From NCBI RefSeq assembly GCF_019038595.1, contig NZ_JAHOPF010000005.1:62001-126000 (forward strand): DNA of 64,000 nucleotides. Direction: 5' to 3'. The notes under the pieces were generated by a model, which saw nothing but the letters and a program-made list of their open reading frames with translations, was not told where the DNA came from and ran no database searches. Origin of the DNA: Kaistella soli (GTDB taxonomy: Bacteria; Bacteroidota; Bacteroidia; Flavobacteriales; Weeksellaceae). This document shows, one piece after another, positions 38,911-47,684 of the stretch (position 1 is the stretch's first letter; every line of letters begins with the position of its first letter). The translations under genes were made by a program, and so were the position numbers.

Positions 38911-41900
38911 TGGTAAAAAAGTTTATTAACAGACCGGTTCTCTCCAGCGTTGTTTCAATATTAATTGTAATTCTGGGTGTTCTGGGTCTTAAACAGCTTC
39001 CGGTTACCCAATATCCGGATATTGCGCCGCCCACAGTAAGTATTTCCGCGAATTATACCGGAGCAAGTGCACAGACGGTGATGAACAGTGTAGTGATTCC
39101 GATTGAGGAACAGGTAAACGGTGTTGAAGGAATGGATTATATTTCCTCTTCAGCAGGAAACGACGGTTCAGCGAGAATTCAGGTGTTCTTCAAACAGGGT
39201 GTCAATCCTGATATTGCAGCGGTGAATGTTCAGAACAAAGTGCAGCGTGCAGCTCCCCTTTTGCCGGCTGATGTTACAAGATCCGGTGTTATTGTTCAGA
39301 AACAGCAGACCAGTGCGCTGATGTTTCTTACTTTTTATACAGCCAACAAGGATTTAAACGAAGTCTGGCTTCAGAATTACCTGAACATTAATGTGATTCC
39401 TGAAATAAAAAGAATTAACGGAGTTGGTGATGCACAGGCTTTTGGAGGAAAGAATTTCTCCATGAGAATCTGGCTCGATCCGGCAAAAATGGCTGCCTAC
39501 GGATTGGAACCCACCGACGTTACCGCATCGATTAACGAACAGTCCCGCGAAGCTGCAGCAGGACAGCTGGGACAGAACAGCGGAAGTTCTTTCGAGTATG
39601 TAATCACTTATAAAGGAAAATTTAATCAGGAAAAAGATTACGGGGATATCATCCTGAAATCACTCGGAAACGGACAGTTTTTAAAATTAAAAGATGTCGC
39701 AGAAATAAAACTTGATGCGCAGTCTTACACTTCAAAAGGAGAAAACAATGGCAGAAGTTCCATCAGTATGGGTATTTTCCAGACACCGGGATCCAATGCA
39801 CAGGATATTATTGTTGACATTAAAAAATTCCTGGAGAAAAACGAAAAAACCTTACCTAAAGATGTAGGTTACACCATTAATTTCGACACGAACGAGTTCC
39901 TCGACGCATCCATCGAAAAAGTAGTAAGTACGCTTTTGGAAGCATTTGTCCTGGTTTTCCTTGTTGTATATATCTTCCTTCAGGATTTCAGGTCCACGTT
40001 AATTCCCGCGATTGCTGTTCCGGTTTCTATTGTAGGTACTTTCTTTTTCCTGAATTTATTTGGGTATTCATTAAATTTACTGACACTTTTTGCACTTGTA
40101 CTCGCGATCGGAATCGTAGTCGATGATGCGATTGTCGTCGTGGAAGCTGTTCACGCCAAGATGGAGCACGGTTTCAGCGACGCCAAAAAAGCCACGGTAA
40201 GCGCGATGGATGAGATTACCGGCGCTATTATCTCCATTACTTTGGTAATGTCTGCGGTATTCATTCCCGTTACTTTTATCACAGGACCGACCGGTGTATT
40301 TTACCAGCAGTTTGGAATTACGCTGATTGTGGCGATTTTAATTTCAGCAGTCAATGCGTTAACCTTAAGTCCCGTGTTGTGTTCCCTGTTTTTAAAACCG
40401 AATCCGGCTCATCATCAGGAATACAGTACAATGAATATCAAACAGAAATTCTTCTATAAATTCAATACTGCATTTAAAACCACAACCGACCGTTACGGAA
40501 GATTTTTCGTTTTCCTTTTAAGACATAAATGGGTAACACTGATTATTTTCGCGGTAGGCGGTCTGTTTTTCTGGTGGTCAAATTCGACAATGCCATCAGG
40601 ATTTGTTCCTAAAGAAGACCGTGGGATCATCTTTACCGACGTTGCACTTCCTCCGGGAGCTTCCATGGAGCGGACCTACAATGTTTTAAAGGATTTACAG
40701 GCCGAGGCGAGAAAAATCCCGGGAGTAGCAAATGTTACTTTCACCGCGAGCCGCGGATTTATGTCCGGAAGCGGTTCTAACGCAGGACAGGCGTTTGTAA
40801 GACTGAAGCCGTTCGCAGAAAGAGCGAAAGATTCAGACCAGTCAGTAGAATCGATTACTAAAAAACTTTTCGGGCTGGGAAGTAAATATGCCGATGCTAA
40901 AATTGTATTCTTCTCCCCGCCAAGTATTCCCGGTTTCGGTACCAGTGACGGGTTTTCCGCAGTGATGCTTGATAAATCCGGCGGTGACCTTAAACAGCTG
41001 GATGCTGTAGCCAAGGATTATCTCAGCGCTTTGATGCAGAGACCCGAAATACAGTTTGCCCAGACTTCGTTTAATACCAATTATCCGCAGTTTGAAATGG
41101 TAATTGATGTTCCGAGAGCCAAAGAAACCGGAGTTTCCGTCTCTGATATTTTAAGCACAATGCAGGGATATATTGGCGGTGTATACGCAGCAGATTTCAC
41201 CAAGTATGGAAAACAGTTCCGGGTAATGGTTCAGGCTTTTCCGGATTCCAGAAATGAAGCAGCTGATCTCAGCAGTATTTTCGTGAAAACCGCATCAGGA
41301 CAGATGACGCCCGTATCACAGTTCGTCACACTTGAGAAAACCTTCGGACCGAAATCGGTAGAAAGGTATAATCTGTTTACCTCTATTTCCATCTCAGGCT
41401 CCAACAATAAGGGCTACTCTACTGGTGATGCCATCAGGGCTGTTCAGGAAGTGGCTGCTGAAAAACTCCCTGCCGATTATGTTGTCGAATTTACCGGTTT
41501 GTCTAAAGAAGAAGTGAATTCCGGTTCTCAGACCGCAGTTATTTTTATGCTGAGTCTGGTATTTGTGTACTTTATTCTTGCCGCACAGTACGAGAGTTTC
41601 CTCCTTCCTCTGGCAGTAATAATTTCGCTTCCTTTGGGAGTGGTCGGAGCTTATTTCGGACAGAAAGTGGCTGGTCTGGAAAACAACATCTATTTCCAGA
41701 TTGCACTCATCATGCTTGTAGGGCTTTTAGCGAAAAACGCGATTCTAATTGTTGAATTTGCTGTTCAGCGGAGGCAACACGGTGAAAGTCTGGCAATGTC
41801 GGCTATTAATGCAGCAAAGGCCAGATTGAGACCGATCCTGATGACCTCCTTCGCCTTTATTTTCGGGATGTTGCCGTTGGTATTTGCCTCCGGAATTGGC

Positions 41901-42059
41901 TCTGTCGGGAACCGCTCCATCGGAACGGGCGCCGCAGCCGGACTTCTTATCGGAACATTTTTCGGATTAGTGGCGATTCCGGTACTGTATGTTATTTTCC
42001 AATGGCTGCAGGAAAAAGTAACGCCGGTAAAAGAAGAAGAAATTAATCTTTCGGAATAA
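38910..42059 (+). CDS. RND efflux pump, HAE1-type permease
   Basis: A 1049-residue proton-driven multidrug transporter. The layout is 12 transmembrane helices with two large periplasmic loops. MVKKFINRPVLSSVVSILIV opens TM1. TM4 holds the proton-relay aspartates in AIGIVVDDAIVVVEAV (adjacent Asp pair), and the TM10 region has the conserved Lys in LVGLLAKNAILIVEFA. The length and PDIAPPTVSISANYTGAS opening are those of AcrB/MexB-like HAE1 pumps, not CzcA-type metal pumps. Drug range is unknown. Adaptor and outer-membrane partner are encoded either side. Confidence 0.97.
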   Translation: MVKKFINRPVLSSVVSILIVILGVLGLKQLPVTQYPDIAPPTVSISANYTGASAQTVMNSVVIPIEEQVNGVEGMDYISSSAGNDGSARIQVFFKQGVNPDIAAVNVQNKVQRAAPLLPADVTRSGVIVQKQQTSALMFLTFYTANKDLNEVWLQNYLNINVIPEIKRINGVGDAQAFGGKNFSMRIWLDPAKMAAYGLEPTDVTASINEQSREAAAGQLGQNSGSSFEYVITYKGKFNQEKDYGDIILKSLGNGQFLKLKDVAEIKLDAQSYTSKGENNGRSSISMGIFQTPGSNAQDIIVDIKKFLEKNEKTLPKDVGYTINFDTNEFLDASIEKVVSTLLEAFVLVFLVVYIFLQDFRSTLIPAIAVPVSIVGTFFFLNLFGYSLNLLTLFALVLAIGIVVDDAIVVVEAVHAKMEHGFSDAKKATVSAMDEITGAIISITLVMSAVFIPVTFITGPTGVFYQQFGITLIVAILISAVNALTLSPVLCSLFLKPNPAHHQEYSTMNIKQKFFYKFNTAFKTTTDRYGRFFVFLLRHKWVTLIIFAVGGLFFWWSNSTMPSGFVPKEDRGIIFTDVALPPGASMERTYNVLKDLQAEARKIPGVANVTFTASRGFMSGSGSNAGQAFVRLKPFAERAKDSDQSVESITKKLFGLGSKYADAKIVFFSPPSIPGFGTSDGFSAVMLDKSGGDLKQLDAVAKDYLSALMQRPEIQFAQTSFNTNYPQFEMVIDVPRAKETGVSVSDILSTMQGYIGGVYAADFTKYGKQFRVMVQAFPDSRNEAADLSSIFVKTASGQMTPVSQFVTLEKTFGPKSVERYNLFTSISISGSNNKGYSTGDAIRAVQEVAAEKLPADYVVEFTGLSKEEVNSGSQTAVIFMLSLVFVYFILAAQYESFLLPLAVIISLPLGVVGAYFGQKVAGLENNIYFQIALIMLVGLLAKNAILIVEFAVQRRQHGESLAMSAINAAKARLRPILMTSFAFIFGMLPLVFASGIGSVGNRSIGTGAAAGLLIGTFFGLVAIPVLYVIFQWLQEKVTPVKEEEINLSE

Positions 42060-42069
42060 ATTATTTAAA

Positions 42070-43476
42070 ATGAAAAAACATCCAAATATAAAAACCCTTC
42101 TTATTCTGCTTTCATTTTTCGCAGTGTCATCCTGTATGACCCGTGAGAAATACGAAAGACCCAAAGAAGCTAATGAAAATCTTTTCAGGACAGATCTTCT
42201 TCCGAAAGACTCCTCCACTATTGCGACAGTCTCATGGCGGGAAATTTTCACTGATCCTGTTCTTCAGAAACATATTGCGCAAGGTCTTGAAAACAATCTA
42301 GATATCAGAATTGCGCTGCAGAATATTGTTGCTGCAGAATCATATCTGAAACAAAGCAAGGCTGCTTATCAGCCAACGCTTTCTGTCGGACCGTCTTATA
42401 CGTTCCAAACGCAGTCTTTAAATACGCAGCTGGGGCAAATCTCGGGGAGCAGAAAATACAACAATCTGTTTGACCTAAGCGGAGATATTTCCTGGGAAGC
42501 CGATATCTGGGGCAAAATGAAAGCACAGGAAAAGGCGCAGTTCGCAGAATATTTGGGAACTGTAGCGGCGCATAAAGCGGTGAAAAGTGATCTGGTTGCG
42601 GCTATTGCTTCAGGATATTATCAGCTTTTAACTTTGGATGAACAAAAGAGAATTATTAATGAAACTATTCTCTTAAGAAATAAAAATCTTGAAACCACCA
42701 GGGCGCTCAAGGAAGCAGGAACTTTAACGGAAGTTGCCGTTCAGCAGAGTGAAGCGCTTGTTTTCAATGCACAGTCATTGCTGATTAATACGGACACGCA
42801 GATTGCGCTTTTAGAAAATGCAATAAGCCTTTTAATGGGGGTTCCGTCTCAGAAAATTGAAAGATCAACTTTAACCCAGCAAAAAATGCCCGCCGAATAT
42901 AAACTCGGATTTTCTGCAAATCTGCTTTCTAACAGAGCTGACGTGATGGCTGCTGAATATGGCCTGATGTCCGCTTTTGAACTCACCAACGCGGCGAAAG
43001 CCCAGTTCTATCCAAGTTTAAGGATTAACGGCGGCGGCGGAATACAGAGTCTGGATATTGATCACCTTTTTAGCGTGAATTCGCTCTTTGCCAATGTTGT
43101 GGCAGGTTTGGTGCAGCCGGTTCTAAATAAAAGACAGATCCGAACCAATTACGAAGTGAGTTTAGCCAACAAAGAAAGAGCGTATCTGAATTTCCGTAAA
43201 ACTCTTCTTACAGCAGGAAGAGAAGTTTCTGATGCTTTGAAAGTTTATGAATCCCAGGACAGTTTTATCGATTTGAAAAGAAAAGAACTTACCGCTTACC
43301 AAAAATCAGTAGAATTTTCTCAGGAACTGGTGAATTACGGGATGGCGAATTATCTCGAAGTATTAAATGCTTCAGTAAATTCCCTGAACGCAGAACTTAA
43401 TATTTCCAATGCAGAATATGCCAAAATGAAAGCCGGTGTAGAACTTTATCAGGCGCTTGGCGGCGGTTGGAGATAA
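42070..43476 (+). CDS. Outer-membrane efflux lipoprotein (TolC/OprM-like)
   Basis: A 468-residue NodT-family outer-membrane factor. The lipobox is VSSC (Cys22). Two internally repeated OEP halves follow, with SWREIFTDPVLQKHIAQGLE near the N-terminus, YTFQTQSLNTQLGQISG, AAEYGLMSAFELTNAAKAQF and the C-terminal NYLEVLNASVNSLNAELN. These form the beta-barrel and alpha-helical tunnel. It starts 10 nt after the pump and ends at a clear terminator, completing the regulator-adaptor-pump-channel operon. Confidence 0.95.
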   Translation: MKKHPNIKTLLILLSFFAVSSCMTREKYERPKEANENLFRTDLLPKDSSTIATVSWREIFTDPVLQKHIAQGLENNLDIRIALQNIVAAESYLKQSKAAYQPTLSVGPSYTFQTQSLNTQLGQISGSRKYNNLFDLSGDISWEADIWGKMKAQEKAQFAEYLGTVAAHKAVKSDLVAAIASGYYQLLTLDEQKRIINETILLRNKNLETTRALKEAGTLTEVAVQQSEALVFNAQSLLINTDTQIALLENAISLLMGVPSQKIERSTLTQQKMPAEYKLGFSANLLSNRADVMAAEYGLMSAFELTNAAKAQFYPSLRINGGGGIQSLDIDHLFSVNSLFANVVAGLVQPVLNKRQIRTNYEVSLANKERAYLNFRKTLLTAGREVSDALKVYESQDSFIDLKRKELTAYQKSVEFSQELVNYGMANYLEVLNASVNSLNAELNISNAEYAKMKAGVELYQALGGGWR

Positions 43477-43499
43477 ATTTTTTACATTATAAAAATTTA

Positions 43500-43526
43500 A
43501 AACACCCATTTCCGGGTGTTTTTTTT
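43500..43526 (+). terminator. Rho-independent terminator of the efflux operon
   Basis: AAACACCC, 6-nt loop, GGGTGTTT and a long T run. Confidence 0.9.
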
Positions 43527-43581
43527 GAGTTTATTGAAGACTAAATTTCAGTAATTTCGATTTTAGAAGGAAGTATTATAG

Positions 43582-44115
43582 ATGAGTTTTATGAGTTTAT
43601 ATTTTATTGCTGTTGTTCCGCATCAAGAACTTCGTGAGAAAGCCAGAAATTTCAGTAGAGATTTTGCTGAAAGATTTAATTCGGTGAAATCATACAAAAA
43701 TTTCCCGCACATTACTTTGATTAAACCTTTCTCTTTTGATGAAAATAAGGAAGATGAATTGGTAGATAAGTTTTCACAAATGGACTTAAAAACAACTCCT
43801 TTCAATGTTAATCTTAAAGATTTCGGGTGTTTTCCCAACAAAAACAATCCTGTTATTTTTATCACACCTGAAAATAAGGAAGAACTTCAGAAATTATATG
43901 ATGAAATTCAGCCCAAAATGAATTTTCATTTTTACGCAAAACTTAATCCTCATTTAACCATCGCTTACCGTGATCTAAGTCCTGAAAATTTTAGTTTAGC
44001 GTGGGAAGAATACAAAACGAAAACCTTTGAAGATTCATTCTTGGTAGATAAAATCTGTCTTTTCAAACATTATAACGGAAAATGGAATCTGCTAAAAATT
44101 AAAAATCTGGAATAG
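43582..44115 (+). CDS. 2'-5' RNA ligase-like 2H phosphoesterase
   Basis: A 177-residue protein with the two HxT/S motifs of the 2H phosphoesterase superfamily: HITLIKPF near residue 49 and HLTIAYRD near residue 127. Members act on 2',3'-cyclic or 2'-5' RNA bonds (ThpR/LigT-type) or on nucleotide cyclic phosphates; the native substrate is unknown. The start may be either ATG at 43582 or the one at 43591 (MSLYFIAVV). It is directly convergent with the methyltransferase at 44116: the two coding regions abut with no base between them. Confidence 0.88.
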   Translation: MSFMSLYFIAVVPHQELREKARNFSRDFAERFNSVKSYKNFPHITLIKPFSFDENKEDELVDKFSQMDLKTTPFNVNLKDFGCFPNKNNPVIFITPENKEELQKLYDEIQPKMNFHFYAKLNPHLTIAYRDLSPENFSLAWEEYKTKTFEDSFLVDKICLFKHYNGKWNLLKIKNLE

Positions 44116-44652
44116 CTATTTCAGATTTTTAAAGAATTCCCACATCACAATTCCTCCGCAAACCGAAACATTCAGCGAGTGTTTTGTTCCAAGTTGGGGA
44201 ATTTCAAGGAAAGTGTCGTAAACAGAAAGTGCTTCGTCGCTTAAACCGTCAACCTCGTTACCGAGAACTAAAGCGTATTTCTGGTCTTTGTTAATTTCAT
44301 AGTCAGTTATGATTTCTGAATTGGAAGTCTGCTCAATACCGATGATTTGGTAGTTTTCCTTTTTTAGATTTTCCAGTGATTCCGAAATGCTTTTCTCATA
44401 AATCCAGTCTACACTTTCCGTAGCGCCCAAAGCGGCTTTATGAATTTCGCGGTGAGGCGGCTGCGGCGTGATTCCGCACAAAACGATTTTCTCCACAATA
44501 AAAGCGTCCGCCGTTCTGAAAACCGCGCCCACATTATGCATGCTTCTTACATTATCCAAAACCACCACCAAAGGAATTTTTTCAGTTTGTTTGAAGGTTT
44601 CTACATCGATTCGCCCTAATTCTTCGAGTTTCAGTTTCTTGGTGGATGACAT
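44116..44652 (-). CDS. TrmH/SpoU-family RNA 2'-O-methyltransferase
   Basis: A 178-residue SPOUT enzyme transferring methyl from AdoMet to a ribose 2'-OH in tRNA or rRNA. The three SpoU motifs are present: VVLDNVRSMHNVGAVFRTAD (motif 1), KYALVLGNEVDGLSDEAL (motif 2), and IPQLGTKHSLNVSVCGGIVM (motif 3, knot with the Ser/Asn of the cofactor site). The ATG at 44652 is chosen because a -7 box lies 14 nt upstream, whereas an alternative start at 44679 would be above that box. The specific RNA site cannot be named. Confidence 0.92.
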   Translation of the reverse strand: MSSTKKLKLEELGRIDVETFKQTEKIPLVVVLDNVRSMHNVGAVFRTADAFIVEKIVLCGITPQPPHREIHKAALGATESVDWIYEKSISESLENLKKENYQIIGIEQTSNSEIITDYEINKDQKYALVLGNEVDGLSDEALSVYDTFLEIPQLGTKHSLNVSVCGGIVMWEFFKNLK

Positions 44653-44666
44653 TTTCGTATTTTTGG

Positions 44667-44674
44667 CAAAATTA
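44667..44674 (-). promoter_or_regulatory. -7 box of the SpoU methyltransferase gene
   Basis: On the minus strand it reads TAATTTTG, 14 nt before the ATG at 44652. Confidence 0.4.
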
Positions 44675-44708
44675 ACCAAAATATAGCTAAAGCAGCATAA
44701 AACCTACC

Positions 44709-47291
44709 ATGGCAAAGAAAGAAACTCCTTTAATGACGCAGTACAATACCATCAAGGCGAAATATCCTGACGCACTGCTGCTCTTTCGGGTTGGAGATTT
44801 CTATGAAACTTTTGGCCAGGACGCCATCAGGACTTCCCAGATTTTGGGCATCGTACTGACTAAAAGAGCCAATGGTGAAGGTCATATTGAGCTGGCAGGT
44901 TTTCCGCACCATTCAGTAGATTCCTATTTGCCAAAACTGGTACGGGCCGGACTTCGGGTTGCAATCTGCGACCAGCTGGAAGATCCTAAAACCGTTGCGA
45001 AAGGAATTGTAAAACGAGGTGTAACCGAGCTTGTAACTCCCGGCGTTACCTTTAATGAGCAGGTTTTAACATCCAAGAAAAATAATTTCCTGCTTTCTGT
45101 TCACAAGCAAAAAGAAAAATTCGGAATGGCTTTGGTCGATGTTTCTACCGGGGAATTTCTGGTTTCAGAGGGGAATCTTGATAAACTTCTGCATATCGTT
45201 CACACTTTCGATCCGTCGGAAATTATTTATCAGCGTTCAACAGAACTTCCTGCACAGATTAAAAATAAAAACTCTTTCAAGCTGGAAGACTGGGCATTTC
45301 AGTACAATTATGCTTACGAAAAACTCACAAACCACTTCAAAACGGCTTCTTTAAAGGGTTTCGGAATTGAAGAACATCAGCTGGGAATTATTTCTGCCGG
45401 AGCAATTTTCGCTTATTTGGTCGAGGATACGCATCACGCATTGCTGCAGCACATTACTAAAATTCAGTTAATTCCGCAGGAAGATTATCTGATGATGGAT
45501 AATTTTACGCTTAGGAATCTCGAAATCGTTTATCCAAGCAATCCGCAGGGGAAATCGCTGCTCGATATCATTGATAAAACGTCAACACCAATGGGCGGAA
45601 GACTGCTCAGAAGAAGATTGATTCTGCCTTTAAAAACAGTTGAGGAAATCAACCGAAGATTAAATTTAATTGAGTTCTTCAACAAAGAAGATCAGTTAAA
45701 ATACGAAATCCAGCAGTTGCTGAAATCCATTTCAGATTTGGATCGTTTGATAGGGAAACTGGCTTCGGAAAAAATTTCACCTAAAGAAGTAGGTTACCTT
45801 CGCCAAAGTTTAATTAATATTCATCAGATTAAAAACTTGCTGCATCCTTTTGCGGAAGTTTTGGCCTGGATAGAACCGTTGAATAATCTTGAAGAACTCA
45901 TTCAGTATTTACAGAATTACCTGAACGAGGAACTTCCGGTAAACATTGCGAAAGGAAATGTTATTAAAAGCGGAATTTCTGAAGATCTGGATCATCTGCG
46001 GGGACTGCAAAACAAAGGGAAAAACTTCCTGGACGAAATGTGCGAACGAGAGATCGAAAGAACCGGAATTTCAAGTTTAAAAATAAGTTTCAACGGTGTT
46101 TTCGGATACTTTATTGAAGTCCGTAACACGCATAAAGACAAAGTTCCGGGCGACTGGATCAGAAAACAGACTTTGGTAAATGCCGAAAGATACATCACCG
46201 AGGAACTGAAGGAATACGAGGAACAGATCCTTGGTGCAGAAGAAAAAATCTCAAAAATAGAGCACGAACTTTACCGCAAAGTCTGCGATAATGTCATGGT
46301 TTATATTGATGCGATTCAGGGAAATTCAAAAATAATTGCTGAGCTCGACTGCGGCGTTGGTTTATCAGAACTTGCTGTTTCGGAAAGTTATACAAGACCG
46401 ATTCTGAACGATTCTTTTGAAATCAATTTAAAAGAAGCACGCCACCCAATTATTGAAAACGCGCTTCCGCTCGGCGAAAAGTACATTCCAAATGATTTGT
46501 TTCTGGATAAAGATTCACAGCAGATCATTATGGTGACCGGACCAAATATGGCGGGTAAATCGGCGATTTTAAGACAAACTGCGATTATCTGCCTAATGGC
46601 ACAAATCGGAAGTTTTGTTCCTGCAAAACACGCGGAAATCGGAGTTTTGGATAAGATTTTCACGAGAGTCGGCGCGACAGATAATATTTCTGCCGGCGAA
46701 TCTACTTTTATGGTGGAAATGAATGAAGCGGCGAATATTCTCAATAATATTTCCGACAGAAGTTTAATTCTTCTGGATGAAATTGGGCGCGGAACTTCTA
46801 CTTACGACGGAGTTTCGATTGCGTGGGCGATTGCTGAATATCTTCATCAACACCCAACTCAGGCCAAAACATTATTTGCCACACATTATCACGAACTGAA
46901 CGAAATGACGGTAAATTTCGAGAGAATTAAAAATTTCCACGTTTCCATTCAGGAGAATAAAGGAAATATTATTTTCATGAGGAAGCTTCTTCCTGGCGGT
47001 AGCGAACACAGTTTCGGAATTCATGTCGCGAAACTTGCCGGGATGCCTTCTAAGGTCGTAAACCGCGCGAATGAAGTTTTGAAAACACTGGAAAAAAGCC
47101 GTTCACAAAGCGGATCTAAAGATTCTGCCAAAGCGATTACCGACGAGAATATGCAGCTGTCTTTCTTTCAGTTAGACGATCCGGTTCTGGAAAATATCCG
47201 TGAAGAACTCACAAAAATCGACATCAATACCTTGACGCCGATTGAAGCTTTAATGAAGCTGAATTCGATTAAGAAGATGATTGGGAAGTGA
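44709..47291 (+). CDS. mutS: DNA mismatch repair ATPase
   Basis: An 860-residue mismatch-recognition protein. The N-terminal mismatch-binding domain has MTQYNTIKAKYPDALLLFRV with the GDFYETF loop (Phe-x-Glu). Connector, lever and clamp follow, then the ABC-type ATPase with Walker A TGPNMAGKSAILRQ, the signature/STFMVEMNEAANIL, Walker B LLDEIGRGTSTYDG and the THYHEL switch His. All domains are complete, so mismatch repair should be functional. It is divergent from the methyltransferase with 56 bp between, and convergent with the TonB-C gene, one base apart. Confidence 0.98.
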   Translation: MAKKETPLMTQYNTIKAKYPDALLLFRVGDFYETFGQDAIRTSQILGIVLTKRANGEGHIELAGFPHHSVDSYLPKLVRAGLRVAICDQLEDPKTVAKGIVKRGVTELVTPGVTFNEQVLTSKKNNFLLSVHKQKEKFGMALVDVSTGEFLVSEGNLDKLLHIVHTFDPSEIIYQRSTELPAQIKNKNSFKLEDWAFQYNYAYEKLTNHFKTASLKGFGIEEHQLGIISAGAIFAYLVEDTHHALLQHITKIQLIPQEDYLMMDNFTLRNLEIVYPSNPQGKSLLDIIDKTSTPMGGRLLRRRLILPLKTVEEINRRLNLIEFFNKEDQLKYEIQQLLKSISDLDRLIGKLASEKISPKEVGYLRQSLINIHQIKNLLHPFAEVLAWIEPLNNLEELIQYLQNYLNEELPVNIAKGNVIKSGISEDLDHLRGLQNKGKNFLDEMCEREIERTGISSLKISFNGVFGYFIEVRNTHKDKVPGDWIRKQTLVNAERYITEELKEYEEQILGAEEKISKIEHELYRKVCDNVMVYIDAIQGNSKIIAELDCGVGLSELAVSESYTRPILNDSFEINLKEARHPIIENALPLGEKYIPNDLFLDKDSQQIIMVTGPNMAGKSAILRQTAIICLMAQIGSFVPAKHAEIGVLDKIFTRVGATDNISAGESTFMVEMNEAANILNNISDRSLILLDEIGRGTSTYDGVSIAWAIAEYLHQHPTQAKTLFATHYHELNEMTVNFERIKNFHVSIQENKGNIIFMRKLLPGGSEHSFGIHVAKLAGMPSKVVNRANEVLKTLEKSRSQSGSKDSAKAITDENMQLSFFQLDDPVLENIREELTKIDINTLTPIEALMKLNSIKKMIGK

Positions 47292-47292
47292 T

Positions 47293-47673
47293 TTAATTGA
47301 AATCCATAGTCAAAGGCACCCGCATCATATATCTCACGGTTATTCCTTCTATTTTTGCAGGAATCCATTTAGTCTTGATTTTAGAAATAGCAAGCACAGC
47401 TTCCTTATTAAAAGATTCGTTAGTTCCTTCTGCTTTTATATCAGTTATAGTACCGTCGCGATCGATCACAAATCTTAATTGACATGCTTCTATGCCTTTT
47501 CCTTTAACTTTTCTTGGCCTGAAATTCTCAGCTATTAACTGTCGGAAATGCGGGATGCCACCATCTGGAAATACCGCCATTTGTTCACTAGTGAAATATT
47601 GATCTTCTGAAACATTCTGTGCGAATATCAATGTTGAAGTTACAAGAAAGAAAAGCAAAAATGTTTTTTTCAT
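47293..47673 (-). CDS. Secreted protein with TonB C-terminal domain
   Basis: A 126-residue protein: signal peptide MKKTFLLFFLVTSTLIFAQ, then a single TonB_C domain (FPDGGIPHFRQLIAENFRP, LRFVIDRDGTITDIKAEG, KWIPAKIEGITVRYMMRVPL). Unlike classical TonB it has no N-terminal membrane anchor or Pro-rich spacer, so it probably lies free in the periplasm and cannot by itself transduce energy from ExbBD. Such stand-alone TonB_C proteins are common in Bacteroidetes with unknown roles. Its stop is one base from that of mutS; the ABC transporter gene lies 11 nt upstream of it. Confidence 0.85.
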   Translation of the reverse strand: MKKTFLLFFLVTSTLIFAQNVSEDQYFTSEQMAVFPDGGIPHFRQLIAENFRPRKVKGKGIEACQLRFVIDRDGTITDIKAEGTNESFNKEAVLAISKIKTKWIPAKIEGITVRYMMRVPLTMDFN

Positions 47674-47684
47674 AGCTCACTCTT

